11,958 nucleotides of DNA from Bacteroidota bacterium (GTDB taxonomy: Bacteria; Bacteroidota; Bacteroidia; Bacteroidales; VadinHA17). Each line of letters starts with the position of its first letter. Positions within the stretch are counted from its first letter, which is position 1. The stretch is from NCBI GenBank assembly GCA_015222065.1, contig JADFUQ010000428.1:1-11958 (forward strand), written 5' to 3'. Shown piece by piece: positions 1 through 7,496 of the stretch. The notes under the pieces are model-generated. The model searched no databases and was not told where the DNA came from. It saw only the letters and a list, made by a program, of their open reading frames with translations. Made by a program: the position numbers and the translations under genes.

Positions 1-32
1 CCGAAAGTGGTTTAAATGGTTGATGAAACACG

Positions 33-59
33 AAAATATTAAGTGAATTGTCTTAATAT
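33..59 (-). terminator. Weak A+T-rich hairpin at the 3' end of sucC
   Basis: On the minus strand an 8-bp stem (ATATTAAG pairing with CTTAATAT, plus-strand positions 52-59 and 36-43) with an 8-nt loop is followed by TTTTCG. It overlaps the stop codon of sucC. The stem is entirely weak pairs except one, and the T run is short, so it may be a weak terminator or chance. Confidence 0.28.
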
Positions 60-1249
60 CAAACCACCAGTTTTTTAACCTGGTCAGCGGCTTCCTGCAA
101 TGTAATTGCTGAAAAAACTTTTAACCCGGAATCATCAATCAGCTTCTTAGCCTCTTCAGCATTTGTTCCCTGCAAACGGACAATTACCGGTACAGGAATA
201 TTTCCTACCGAGTGATAAGCATCAACAACACCTTGTGCTACGCGATCGCAGCGAACAATTCCTCCAAAGATATTGATCAGAATTGTTTTAACATTGGTGT
301 CTTTCAGGATAATGCGGAAACCTGCTTCAACTGTTTCAGCGTTAGCTGTACCTCCTACATCAAGGAAGTTTGCCGGATCGCCTCCTGACAGTTTAATAAT
401 ATCCATTGTAGCCATAGCAAGACCGGCACCATTCACCATACAACCAACATTTCCGTTAAGCTTGATAAAATTAAGACCATACTTGCCGGCCTCCACTTCA
501 GCCGGAACTTCTTCTGAAAGGTCCCGCATCTCTGCATAATCTTTATGGCGGAAAAGGGCGCTGTCATCAATATTCACTTTACAATCAACCGCTAAAATAT
601 TATCATCCGAGGTTTTCATAACAGGATTGATCTCAAACAGAGAAGAGTCACTACTGTCATAAGCTTTATAAAGAGCCATCACAAACTTAACCATCTCTTT
701 TAATGCTTTACCGCTGAGGCCCAGTCTGAATGCAATTTTCCTGGCCTGAAAAGCCTGAATACCGACCCTTGGATCAACCTCTTCTTTATATATCAGGTGT
801 GGTGTTTTTTCAGCTACACTTTCAATATCAACTCCACCTTCAGTAGAGTACATAATAGTGTTCCTGCCTGTTGCCCTGTTCAGCAATACACCCATATAAT
901 ATTCTTCCGGTTCAGATTCTCCGGGATAATAAACATTTTGTCCAATAAGGATTTTACTTACTTTTTTTCCTTCAGGACCAGTCTGATGAGTAACCAGTTG
1001 CATCCCGATCATTTTCTTTGATATCTCCAGAACTTCATCCAGAGTTTTCGCCAGCTTTACACCACCTCCTTTACCTCTGCCCCCTGCATGTATCTGGGCT
1101 TTTATTACCCAACCTGACATTCCTGTTTCTGATTTTATTTCCCTGGCAGCCTCAACGGCTTTTTCAGGAGTATCAGCAACCATTTCAACAGGCACATTCA
1201 CTCCAAAACTTCTAAGAATTGATTTTCCCTGGTATTCGTGTAGATTCAT
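59..1249 (-). CDS. sucC: Succinyl-CoA ligase (ADP-forming), beta subunit
   Basis: This is the beta subunit of succinyl-CoA synthetase, which with SucD interconverts succinyl-CoA and succinate with substrate-level phosphorylation of ADP or GDP in the cytosolic TCA cycle. The protein has 396 residues, close to the usual family length of about 390. It opens with the typical MNLHEYQ start. An N-terminal ATP-grasp domain (about 1-230) has a glycine-rich loop at 53-63 (IHAGGRGKGGG) and the metal-binding EINP at 206-209. The C-terminal CoA-ligase domain (about 250-396) has FLDVGGTAN at 295-303 and IFGGIVRCD at 327-335. The start is ATG at 1249, with a promoter just upstream. No sucD start is visible in the 58 bases downstream, so sucD is either further on or elsewhere. 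Nucleotide preference (ATP or GTP) cannot be decided from sequence alone. Confidence 0.97.
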   Translation of the reverse strand: MNLHEYQGKSILRSFGVNVPVEMVADTPEKAVEAAREIKSETGMSGWVIKAQIHAGGRGKGGGVKLAKTLDEVLEISKKMIGMQLVTHQTGPEGKKVSKILIGQNVYYPGESEPEEYYMGVLLNRATGRNTIMYSTEGGVDIESVAEKTPHLIYKEEVDPRVGIQAFQARKIAFRLGLSGKALKEMVKFVMALYKAYDSSDSSLFEINPVMKTSDDNILAVDCKVNIDDSALFRHKDYAEMRDLSEEVPAEVEAGKYGLNFIKLNGNVGCMVNGAGLAMATMDIIKLSGGDPANFLDVGGTANAETVEAGFRIILKDTNVKTILINIFGGIVRCDRVAQGVVDAYHSVGNIPVPVIVRLQGTNAEEAKKLIDDSGLKVFSAITLQEAADQVKKLVV

Positions 1250-1274
1250 TATAAGCGGATTTTAGTTAAGTATC

Positions 1275-1305
1275 CAAAAATACTCTTTTTGCAAGATATC
1301 CCAAA
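1275..1305 (-). promoter_or_regulatory. Bacteroidota-type promoter of sucC
   Basis: Read on the minus strand, TTTG (1305-1302) is followed after 19 nt by TATTTTTG (1282-1275), a full match to TAnnTTTG. This would start transcription near 1269, leaving an untranslated leader of about 20 nt before the sucC ATG. No strong Shine-Dalgarno sequence is visible, which is usual in this phylum. Confidence 0.6.
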
Positions 1306-1414
1306 AGGATAAAATATGTTATAGGAATTGAGTTTTGAAAAGGTATAATGACGCTTTGAAGGTAGAACTGCACGTATCGGAATTTTAAAGTTATTCATTG
1401 ATTAATAAATATTT

Positions 1415-1557
1415 GGCTAAGGCTAAGGCTAAGGTTAAAAGAAGATAGGAAATAAAGAAATATGTTTTTAACATAAAAAATAAACACAAAAGGGAAAGAA
1501 CAAGTTTAAAATGAAGACATAAAAACCTTAAACTTTAGCTGATAAAGCCTTAGCCTT
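1415..1557. repeat. GGCTAA hexamer array with a distant inverted copy
   Basis: Three exact tandem copies of GGCTAA (1415-1432) are followed by a one-mismatch copy GGTTAA (1433-1438). A perfect 12-nt inverted copy, AGCCTTAGCCTT, lies at 1546-1557 and can pair with 1419-1430 across about 115 nt. Beside it is TTAAACTTTAGCT (1528-1540), found again exactly at 7579-7591 beyond pnp. This suggests a dispersed intergenic repeat family; whether it is transcribed or structural is unknown. Confidence 0.6.
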
Positions 1558-1588
1558 TTTCTACAATCACTCAAATTTTGTAATTACA

Positions 1589-1620
1589 TTTGAATAGTAT
1601 TTACCTTTAAAATTACTTTG
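1589..1620 (+). promoter_or_regulatory. Candidate promoter of the RNA methyltransferase gene
   Basis: TTTG (1589-1592), a 20-nt spacer and TTACTTTG (1613-1620) match the Bacteroidota consensus at all but one position of the -7 element. Transcription would begin near 1626, about 50 nt before the ATG. A rival reading is TTTG (1617-1620) with TATCTTTA (1645-1652), which has a longer 24-nt spacer and one mismatch. The sequence does not decide between them. Confidence 0.33.
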
Positions 1621-1675
1621 CGAAGCTATGTTCTTCAAAGTCCTTATCTTTACCTAAAAACAGGACTAAAATAAA

Positions 1676-2212
1676 ATGAGAAAATTAAAAAACAGTGAGC
1701 TTGGAAGGAAGTCGGTAAATGAGTACAAAAAGGCAGATAAACCGCCCATTATTGTTGTATTAGATAATGTGCGAAGCATGAACAATATTGGTTCAATTTT
1801 CAGGACTGCAGATGCATTTCTTGTTAAGGCAGTTTACCTTTGCGGAATTACGGCAAAACCTCCACACAAAGATATTCAGAAAACTGCTCTGGGTGCAACA
1901 GAGTCAGTCCCATGGAAGTACTATGATACAACAATGGAAGCCATAAAGGAATTAAAAAATGATGGCTATATAATCATTTCGGTTGAACAAGCTGAAGAGG
2001 CAATTCCGCTTGGTGATTTCGTTGCTAAAAAAAGCGGGAAATATGCCGTGATATTCGGTCATGAAGTACGTGGTGTTGCGCAGGAAGTTGTTGATTTAAG
2101 TGATTTCTGTATTGAAATACCACAATTTGGAACAAAGCATTCATTTAATATATCAGTAAGCGCCGGAATTGTACTCTGGGAATTATTTAACCGATTGGAT
2201 TTTAAAAAATAA
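1676..2212 (+). CDS. SpoU/TrmH-family RNA 2'-O-methyltransferase
   Basis: This is an S-adenosylmethionine-dependent SPOUT (trefoil-knot) enzyme of the TrmH/SpoU type, which methylates ribose 2'-hydroxyls of tRNA or rRNA. The 178 residues hold the three family motifs. Motif 1 is around 29-46, with NNIGS at 36-40 and the conserved arginine R43. Motif 2 is VIFGHEVRGV (125-134). Motif 3 is IEIPQFGTKHSFNISVSAG (146-164), which forms the knot and cofactor site. There is only a short basic N-terminal stretch and no separate L30e-like RNA-binding domain, so it is a minimal form. The RNA target cannot be read from sequence, so no gene symbol is given. It is the only plus-strand gene in the window, apparently monocistronic, and ends at a strong terminator shared with the converging lipoprotein gene. 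Confidence 0.92.
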   Translation: MRKLKNSELGRKSVNEYKKADKPPIIVVLDNVRSMNNIGSIFRTADAFLVKAVYLCGITAKPPHKDIQKTALGATESVPWKYYDTTMEAIKELKNDGYIIISVEQAEEAIPLGDFVAKKSGKYAVIFGHEVRGVAQEVVDLSDFCIEIPQFGTKHSFNISVSAGIVLWELFNRLDFKK

Positions 2213-2215
2213 TGC

Positions 2216-2247
2216 AAAAAAAAAGAGCGGTTAACCGCTCTTTTTTT
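2216..2247. terminator. Bidirectional rho-independent terminator
   Basis: The perfect palindrome GAGCGGTTAACCGCTC (2225-2240) is flanked by nine A on the left and seven T on the right. It therefore forms the same hairpin plus U-tract on both strands. It starts 4 nt after the methyltransferase stop (2212) and lies 18 nt beyond the stop of the converging lipoprotein gene (2265), so it should end both transcripts. Confidence 0.92.
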
Positions 2248-2264
2248 CTTTTAATAATATCTTG

Positions 2265-3977
2265 TTATTCAACTATTGACTTAAAGGTATCATTTTCAAA
2301 ATACTTACCAAATTCCATATCGGTTTTAGCAAGAGCCTTCAACTCATCATTAGCAGCAACAGCAGCTTTCAAATGATCAAAAACATCCTTTTCGTTATCC
2401 ATTCTGGCTCCAACAACAGCTAAAAGGTACTCTTTCGATAAGCAGTCGTGGTCAATTGCTTCCAGTGTATTCTTAGCACCTGTTGTATTTCCATTGAGCA
2501 ATTTAGCAAGTGCTGCATTAACTGAAGGGGTTGTACCGAAGTAATTCACAGCATCCTGGTAATTTCCATTAACAAGGTTAATAGTTCCCAGTCCAAAGTT
2601 TGATTCGTCAGTTAGTTTTTCCATTGAAGTGAAATAACCCTGTGCTTTTTCAAAGTCACCCTGAACAAGAGCCACAAAACCCAGATTATTCTTTACATAG
2701 TCACCATCCTTAAGTTCCTGGGCTTTTGTAAATGCCTTTTCAGATTCCTCAACCTTACCCAATTTCATCAATGTACATCCTACACTATTGATAGCACGGA
2801 AACACTTTGGAGCTTTTTCAACGGCCATTTCGTAATACTTAAGTTGCTTTTCGGCATCTTTTGTAAGTGTGGCTGCATAAAGCATCTCTTCAAGTCCGAG
2901 TGTATCAGGATTACTTTCAATATAATTCAGTATTTCTTCATCAGAAAAACCAACAACGTTTACATTCACAATAAGTTTTGATCTGCGAAGTTTGGGTAGT
3001 ATACCATCTTTCAATACTTCAAAAGCTTCAGACATATTTTTAATCTCTTTTTCTCTAACTACAGGATCAGAATGCATTGAAAGAACGCGTAGAATAAGTT
3101 CTTTATCCTGAACATCTGATTTTTGCAGAAGTTCTTTAAAACCATCCCAGTCTTCAGGAGTTTTGGTGGTTTTTAGAAATCCTTCTTTTTTAACTTCTTC
3201 AATCTTAGCTTTCTTGAGTTCACGGTTAAAGAATTTCCCTGCTGTTTCAGCTCGTTTACCTGATAATTTCTCATTAAGATCGAGAGGACCATCAGGAGAA
3301 GCATAAGCAGAAACTTCAGTTCCGGTAAATTCATAATTCACTTTTTCACTAGCCTCTATAAGATAAGCTTTCAACGCACTAATATCTTCAGCTTTAAGTT
3401 CTGAACCGCGTACATTTGCGCGATTTATAACATAGTGAATATCAGCTCCTTTTGATTCCAGAATTACTCTTTTAAATTTATCAGGTACTATTATCGGGCG
3501 ACCCTTTTTCTTGACTAAGGTAGAGGTAGCAATAACGCCATCAGCAAGTTTTACATCAGGCAGTGTAACTGATTTATCTTTCATTGAAGCAGTAGATTTC
3601 AGTATCAGTTCAGACACTCTCATTTCCTCTTTGAAAGGAACAGTTGCCGAATAATTAAATTTATCACCGGTGAATTTAATCACCTCATTGTTAGCTTCAA
3701 CATCCTCCCCCTGCACAGTTACAGGTTCAAATTCAACCTCTCCGCCTTCATAAACAAGTACAGGAACAGCTTCCAGGGTAGCTTTTTTATTGAAATAACT
3801 TTCAGGGAAAGAGCCCGTTATGGCTACAGCAACGTTACCACTATGAGTTTCAAGGACCTCAGGCTCAACCTGATAATTTACATTCCCTGCCTCTTTTAAC
3901 ATCTTGTTTAGTCCACCACAACTACTGAGTAATGCAACTGTAAGAACCAGAGAAACAAAATAACTAACTTTTTTCAT
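2265..3977 (-). CDS. OmpA-like domain and TPR repeat lipoprotein
   Basis: This is a predicted cell-envelope lipoprotein of 570 residues. The signal peptide ends in a lipobox LSSC with the lipidated cysteine at position 20. There is no acidic run just after the cysteine, so surface export is not indicated. Residues about 40-165 form a beta-rich region of unknown type. Residues about 178-345 resemble an OmpA-type peptidoglycan-associated domain, with the signature around AYASPDG (224-230), N235 and LSGKRA (238-243), but with a long insertion. From about 365 to the end are several TPR-like helical repeats (for example the pair around 378-440), which usually mediate protein contacts. I infer an envelope scaffold linking peptidoglycan and other proteins; the exact role is unknown. 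The frame extends to a GTG at 3983, but the ATG at 3977 directly precedes the Lys-Lys of the signal peptide and is preferred. It has its own promoter. Confidence 0.85.
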   Translation of the reverse strand: MKKVSYFVSLVLTVALLSSCGGLNKMLKEAGNVNYQVEPEVLETHSGNVAVAITGSFPESYFNKKATLEAVPVLVYEGGEVEFEPVTVQGEDVEANNEVIKFTGDKFNYSATVPFKEEMRVSELILKSTASMKDKSVTLPDVKLADGVIATSTLVKKKGRPIIVPDKFKRVILESKGADIHYVINRANVRGSELKAEDISALKAYLIEASEKVNYEFTGTEVSAYASPDGPLDLNEKLSGKRAETAGKFFNRELKKAKIEEVKKEGFLKTTKTPEDWDGFKELLQKSDVQDKELILRVLSMHSDPVVREKEIKNMSEAFEVLKDGILPKLRRSKLIVNVNVVGFSDEEILNYIESNPDTLGLEEMLYAATLTKDAEKQLKYYEMAVEKAPKCFRAINSVGCTLMKLGKVEESEKAFTKAQELKDGDYVKNNLGFVALVQGDFEKAQGYFTSMEKLTDESNFGLGTINLVNGNYQDAVNYFGTTPSVNAALAKLLNGNTTGAKNTLEAIDHDCLSKEYLLAVVGARMDNEKDVFDHLKAAVAANDELKALAKTDMEFGKYFENDTFKSIVE

Positions 3978-4029
3978 AATCACTTTTTTATTTGTTATAC
4001 AATAGTTTAGACACGATTTGTTATAAATG

Positions 4030-4062
4030 CAAATCTAATAAAATAATAACAACAAAACCAAA
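4030..4062 (-). promoter_or_regulatory. Bacteroidota-type promoter of the OmpA-TPR lipoprotein gene
   Basis: On the minus strand, TTTG (4062-4059), a 21-nt spacer and TAGATTTG (4037-4030) fully match the TTTG/TAnnTTTG consensus. Transcription would start near 4024, with a leader of about 47 nt. This separates the lipoprotein gene from the kinase gene that ends at 4081. No clear terminator lies between them, so read-through from upstream is also possible. Confidence 0.58.
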
Positions 4063-4080
4063 TTAATTTAGTTTTATCTA

Positions 4081-4716
4081 CTACAAAACAACTCTATTAA
4101 TACCTTTTTGATATTTCTTGTCAAAGATTGTATTTATCAGGTTTTCATAATCACCATTATTGTTGACAAAATCAACATTGCAAGTATCAATAACCAGAAT
4201 TTTTATATCAGTTTCCTGCTTAAAGAATTCAAAATAACCCATTTGGATTTTCCTCAGGTATTCAGCAGTTATTGATTTCTCATAATCCCTTCCCCGGCAA
4301 TTAATATTGTATAGCAACTTCTCAATATCCATATGTAAATATACGTAAAGACCCGGTTTGGGTAATGATTGGTAGATAATATTAAATATTTGCCTGTAAA
4401 GCCGGAATTCATCATCTGCAAGTGTTGATTTGGCAAAAATCAGGCTTTTCATGAAATAATAATCCGAAATCGTAAAACTTGTGAAAAGATCCTGATCACC
4501 CAATTTTGTTTTTAGTTGACGATATCTGTCAGCCAGAAAAGAAAGTTCGAGCGGGAAAGAGTATCGTTCCTGATCGTTATAAAATTTAGGAAGGAAGGGA
4601 TTATCAGCAAATTGTTCCAGTATCATTCTGGCATTATACTGTTTTGATATCATTTTCACCAGAGAAGTTTTTCCTGCGCCTATATTCCCCTCTATTACTA
4701 TATAGTTGTATTCCAT
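4081..4716 (-). CDS. Deoxynucleoside kinase
   Basis: The protein belongs to the deoxynucleoside kinase family (dCK/dGK/TK2 type), cytosolic enzymes that phosphorylate salvaged deoxynucleosides with a nucleoside triphosphate. It has 211 residues, as expected for bacterial members. The P-loop is GNIGAGKT (10-17). E34 within ILEQFADNPFL is the expected substrate and catalytic region, and SDYYFMKSLIFA (84-95) corresponds to the segment carrying the family's DRS-like motif. The arginine-rich lid is RGRDYEKS (141-148). Which base it prefers cannot be assigned. In some Bacteroidota I recall related kinase domains fused to the folate enzyme FolK; here it stands alone. It starts at ATG 4716, 43 nt after the prolyl oligopeptidase stop, so it is probably cotranscribed with that gene. 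Confidence 0.9.
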   Translation of the reverse strand: MEYNYIVIEGNIGAGKTSLVKMISKQYNARMILEQFADNPFLPKFYNDQERYSFPLELSFLADRYRQLKTKLGDQDLFTSFTISDYYFMKSLIFAKSTLADDEFRLYRQIFNIIYQSLPKPGLYVYLHMDIEKLLYNINCRGRDYEKSITAEYLRKIQMGYFEFFKQETDIKILVIDTCNVDFVNNNGDYENLINTIFDKKYQKGINRVVL

Positions 4717-4759
4717 TGTATTACAACAAATTAAGGCTTCCTAATATAACAAGTTAAAA

Positions 4760-6880
4760 CTAATACGCCGGTATAATTCCCATATTATAGAATATAAAGG
4801 ACCAGATATCTGCTGCTTCTTCGATCCTCTTTGAGGTAGGTTTTCCACCTCCATGACCGGCTTTAGTTTCAATTCTGATCAATACCGGATTTTTTCCATT
4901 ATATTTTTCCTGCAAAGTTGACATATACTTGAATGAATGAGCCGGTACTACCCTGTCATCATGATCAGCAGTAGTTACCATAACGGCCGGATATTCCATC
5001 CCTTCTTTTATACTATGCAAAGGAGAATACGCATAAAGATATTTAAACATCTCTTCACTATCCTCACTTGTACCATAATCGGTTGCCCAATAGCGACCAA
5101 TAGTGAATTTATGATAGCGGAGCATATCCATAACACCAACTGCCGGTAGTGCAACACTGAACAATTCAGGCGCCTGATTGGCTACAGCACCTACCAGGAG
5201 TCCACCATTCGATGCTCCCTTAATTGCTAGTTTCCCGGGAGAAGTATAATTCTCATTTATCAGATATTTCGCTGCAAATATGAAATCATCAAACACATTC
5301 TGTTTGTTCATTTTAATTCCCGCCTTATGCCATTTCTCGCCATATTCTCCTCCCCCGCGAATGTTTGCAATTGCATAAACACCACCATTCTCAAGCCAGA
5401 TAATGCGGCTTGTACTGAAACCCGGGGTTATACTAATATTGAACCCTCCGTATCCGTACAAAAGCACCGGATTGTTCCCGTCCATTTCAATGCCCTTCTT
5501 ATGAACAATGAACATGGGGATCTTTGTTCCATCCTTACTTTCATAAAATACCTGTTCAGTCACATAGTCCTCAGACACAAAATCCAGTTCAGTAGTACGA
5601 TATACTTCTGATTTATTATTCCGGATATCATATTTATAAACAACAGGTGGATAAGTAAACGAGGTAAAAGTATAGAAAGCTGTGGTTTCCCCTTTCTTTG
5701 CACTAAAACCACGAAGTGATCCCAGGGCAGGCAGTTCCAATTCATAAAGGAACTCTCCATTTATATTATATATCTCAACCAAACTATGTGCATCCTTCAG
5801 ATAGGTTACAATTAACTTGTCCCCTCCAATGGTCACGCCTTGAAGAACCATATCAGTTTTCTCGGGAATAAGATCTTCCCAGTTTTCTTCAGCCGGGTTA
5901 TTTACATCAATTGCAATCAGTTTATAATTCGATGCCTGGTAGTCTGTAATAACAAGAAGGTTTCCATTAACATGATCAAGAATCCGGTAATTATTATCAA
6001 AATTTGAAACAATTTTTACAAATTCTTTACTTTCATTTTCAGATTCTTTAAATGCCAGGGCATTCCCACTTGTTGATTCAGTAGTTGAAAGAACGAGATA
6101 TTTTTGATCCTCAGTAACTGAAACATAAAAACCCCATTCGGAATGATCCGGATCTTCATAAACCAATCTATCCTTTTCCTGGTTTGTGCCAACTAAATGA
6201 TAATACACCTTATTATTTTTATTTTCACCTTTCAGAACATTTCCTTCCTTTGGTTCGGGATAGCGGCTATAAAAGAATCCATTTTTATACCATGAAATTC
6301 CTGAAAATTTAGCCCACATAATATGATCATCCATATCTTCGCCTGTTGCCATATCTCTGACATACAATTCACGCCAGTCGGATCCGCCCCGCGAAATACC
6401 ATAACCAAAATATTTCCCGTCTTTTGATAATGTAAAATTTGTCAATGCAACTGTCCCGTCTTCTGACAACTTATTCGGGTCAATAAAAAGTTCAGGTTCA
6501 CTTTCCAGATCTTTTTGCATATAGTAAACACTTTGATTTTGCAAACCATCATTCTTTGTGAAAAAATAATAGCCGCCGTCTTTCCATGGTGCTGAAATCC
6601 TGGGATAGTTCCAGACTTCAGTAAGTCTTTCCTTTACTTTTTCACGAAAAGGAATTTTTTCAAGGTAACTAAATGTCACCAGGTTCTGAACTTTCACCCA
6701 TTCAGTCGTCTCTTCAGAATTATCATCTTCGAGCCAGCGATATGGATCGGCTACTTCAGTACCAAAATAATCATCTGTCTGATCACTCATCCGTGTTTCA
6801 GGATAATCAAGACCTGATTGAGTACAGGAGAATAAGAGCATAAATACAATTGCACTTAATAAAAATGTAAGCTTTTTCAT
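4760..6880 (-). CDS. Prolyl oligopeptidase family S9A, lipoprotein
   Basis: This serine peptidase of the prolyl oligopeptidase family (S9A) cleaves short peptides after proline. The protein has 706 residues, the usual length with a signal added. A short signal ends in a lipobox LFSC with the lipid cysteine at 19, so the enzyme is probably tethered to a membrane facing the periplasm or outside. The N-terminal part includes the typical DPYRWLED (45-52). A seven-bladed propeller follows (about 90-430), which limits substrate size. The alpha/beta hydrolase domain (about 440-706) carries the nucleophile S557 in GASNGG, an acid at D641 or D642 in DHDDRVVP, and H676 in AGHGGG. The oxyanion-region LLYGYGGF (473-480) and the NIRGGGEYG (506-514) segment are also present. 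All catalytic residues are intact. It lies 40 nt after the small membrane protein gene and 43 nt before the kinase gene, so a three-gene unit is likely. Confidence 0.95.
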   Translation of the reverse strand: MKKLTFLLSAIVFMLLFSCTQSGLDYPETRMSDQTDDYFGTEVADPYRWLEDDNSEETTEWVKVQNLVTFSYLEKIPFREKVKERLTEVWNYPRISAPWKDGGYYFFTKNDGLQNQSVYYMQKDLESEPELFIDPNKLSEDGTVALTNFTLSKDGKYFGYGISRGGSDWRELYVRDMATGEDMDDHIMWAKFSGISWYKNGFFYSRYPEPKEGNVLKGENKNNKVYYHLVGTNQEKDRLVYEDPDHSEWGFYVSVTEDQKYLVLSTTESTSGNALAFKESENESKEFVKIVSNFDNNYRILDHVNGNLLVITDYQASNYKLIAIDVNNPAEENWEDLIPEKTDMVLQGVTIGGDKLIVTYLKDAHSLVEIYNINGEFLYELELPALGSLRGFSAKKGETTAFYTFTSFTYPPVVYKYDIRNNKSEVYRTTELDFVSEDYVTEQVFYESKDGTKIPMFIVHKKGIEMDGNNPVLLYGYGGFNISITPGFSTSRIIWLENGGVYAIANIRGGGEYGEKWHKAGIKMNKQNVFDDFIFAAKYLINENYTSPGKLAIKGASNGGLLVGAVANQAPELFSVALPAVGVMDMLRYHKFTIGRYWATDYGTSEDSEEMFKYLYAYSPLHSIKEGMEYPAVMVTTADHDDRVVPAHSFKYMSTLQEKYNGKNPVLIRIETKAGHGGGKPTSKRIEEAADIWSFIFYNMGIIPAY

Positions 6881-6920
6881 TTATTCAGGGTTTTTATTTA
6901 TTAATGAAAATATATGAAAT

Positions 6921-7433
6921 TCATAGTTGCCGTTCCTGTTTTTTCATTTCATTATCTCTTTTTTTCCCAAATATTTGTCCAACCAACAATCCTATTACCC
7001 AGCCCAGTAAAACACCGGTTTTCAAAATGTCACTATTTTCTTCCTGGATAAAGAGTATCATATATGCAATAAGTAGTCCTGCCAGAATTCCAAATAACAT
7101 TCCCAATAATGAATACACTGAAGTAAAGTAAGATTTTGGATAGAGTTTATGCGCCTTTTTCAGATGCCGGAATATAAGACCAAAGGTTTTTTCATACTCG
7201 TTATTGCCCGATATTGAATTATCCGGGAAATTTTCCGGATTTGTAACTATGGCGGACAGATCATTTTTGAAAAAAAAACAATCTCTACAGGAAGTTGAAT
7301 ATTCATCCACCTTTTCTGCCATTTTAGCTAATCTTCTAATCTGCAAAAACCTGTAGTTTCTCCCTGAAAGATCGTTTGTACCTTTCTTCAGTTTATCTTT
7401 AAAATCAGTCAGCCATTCTGAAGAATTTGCCAT
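6921..7433 (-). CDS. Small membrane protein with two C-terminal helices, function unknown
   Basis: I do not recognise this 170-residue protein. Its N-terminal half (1-100) is hydrophilic and rich in Lys, with a CxxC pair at C49 and C52 (SCRDC) and histidines at 90 and 95. The C-terminal half has two hydrophobic segments, about 104-129 and 137-156, both with glycines spaced every three to five residues (GxLxG type), which suggests tight helix packing. A charged tail (157-170) follows. The frame extends back to a TTG at 7466, but that codon falls in the T run of the upstream terminator, so the ATG at 7433 is the credible start. It would be the first gene of a unit with prolyl oligopeptidase and the kinase. 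A weak TATATTTA (7462-7455) could be its -7 element. The CxxC could bind metal or form a disulfide; this is speculation. Confidence 0.72.
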   Translation of the reverse strand: MANSSEWLTDFKDKLKKGTNDLSGRNYRFLQIRRLAKMAEKVDEYSTSCRDCFFFKNDLSAIVTNPENFPDNSISGNNEYEKTFGLIFRHLKKAHKLYPKSYFTSVYSLLGMLFGILAGLLIAYMILFIQEENSDILKTGVLLGWVIGLLVGQIFGKKRDNEMKKQERQL

Positions 7434-7464
7434 TTTAGAAAAATTTGGAAGGCTTAAATATAAC

Positions 7465-7490
7465 AAAAAAAGGCCGGTAAAACCCGACCT
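7465..7490 (-). terminator. Rho-independent terminator downstream of pnp
   Basis: On the minus strand AGGTCGG (7490-7484) pairs with CCGGCCT (7477-7471), with one G-U pair and a 6-nt loop, and is followed by a run of seven T ending at 7465. It lies 180 nt beyond the pnp stop, with the repeat element in between, and just before the small membrane protein gene. It should end the rpsO-pnp transcript. Confidence 0.8.
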
Positions 7491-7496
7491 TTCATA

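Larger units (their letters stand above)
1250..1675. other. 426-base intergenic region without a gene
   Basis: This gap separates the divergent sucC and RNA methyltransferase genes. No open reading frame here looks like a protein. The sucC end carries the sucC promoter, the methyltransferase end carries a weaker candidate promoter, and the middle carries a hexamer repeat with a distant inverted copy. The remainder is A-rich on the plus strand and I see no tRNA or recognised RNA family in it. Confidence 0.7.

Noticed and set aside
797..1215. Plus-strand reading frames opposite sucC.
   Set aside because: sucC is a clear conserved gene on the other strand. These products have no family features and no promoter.
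1415..1557. Possible CRISPR-like array because of repeated short units.
   Set aside because: Units are contiguous hexamers without spacers and there are no cas genes nearby.
3978..3983. GTG start six bases upstream for the OmpA-TPR lipoprotein.
   Set aside because: It adds only two residues before a textbook signal peptide that starts at ATG 3977.
6907..6914. TATATTTT on the minus strand as a -7 element for the prolyl oligopeptidase gene.
   Set aside because: It has one mismatch and no TTTG or TTG at the right distance upstream; the short gap favours cotranscription.
6904..7131. A 75-codon plus-strand frame covering the end of the small membrane protein gene.
   Set aside because: It is antisense to the two hydrophobic helices and has no initiation signal; its hydrophobic look is a by-product of the opposite frame.
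7434..7466. TTG start giving the small membrane protein 11 extra residues.
   Set aside because: The codon lies in the T run of the upstream terminator, and the ATG at 7433 gives a natural N-terminus.
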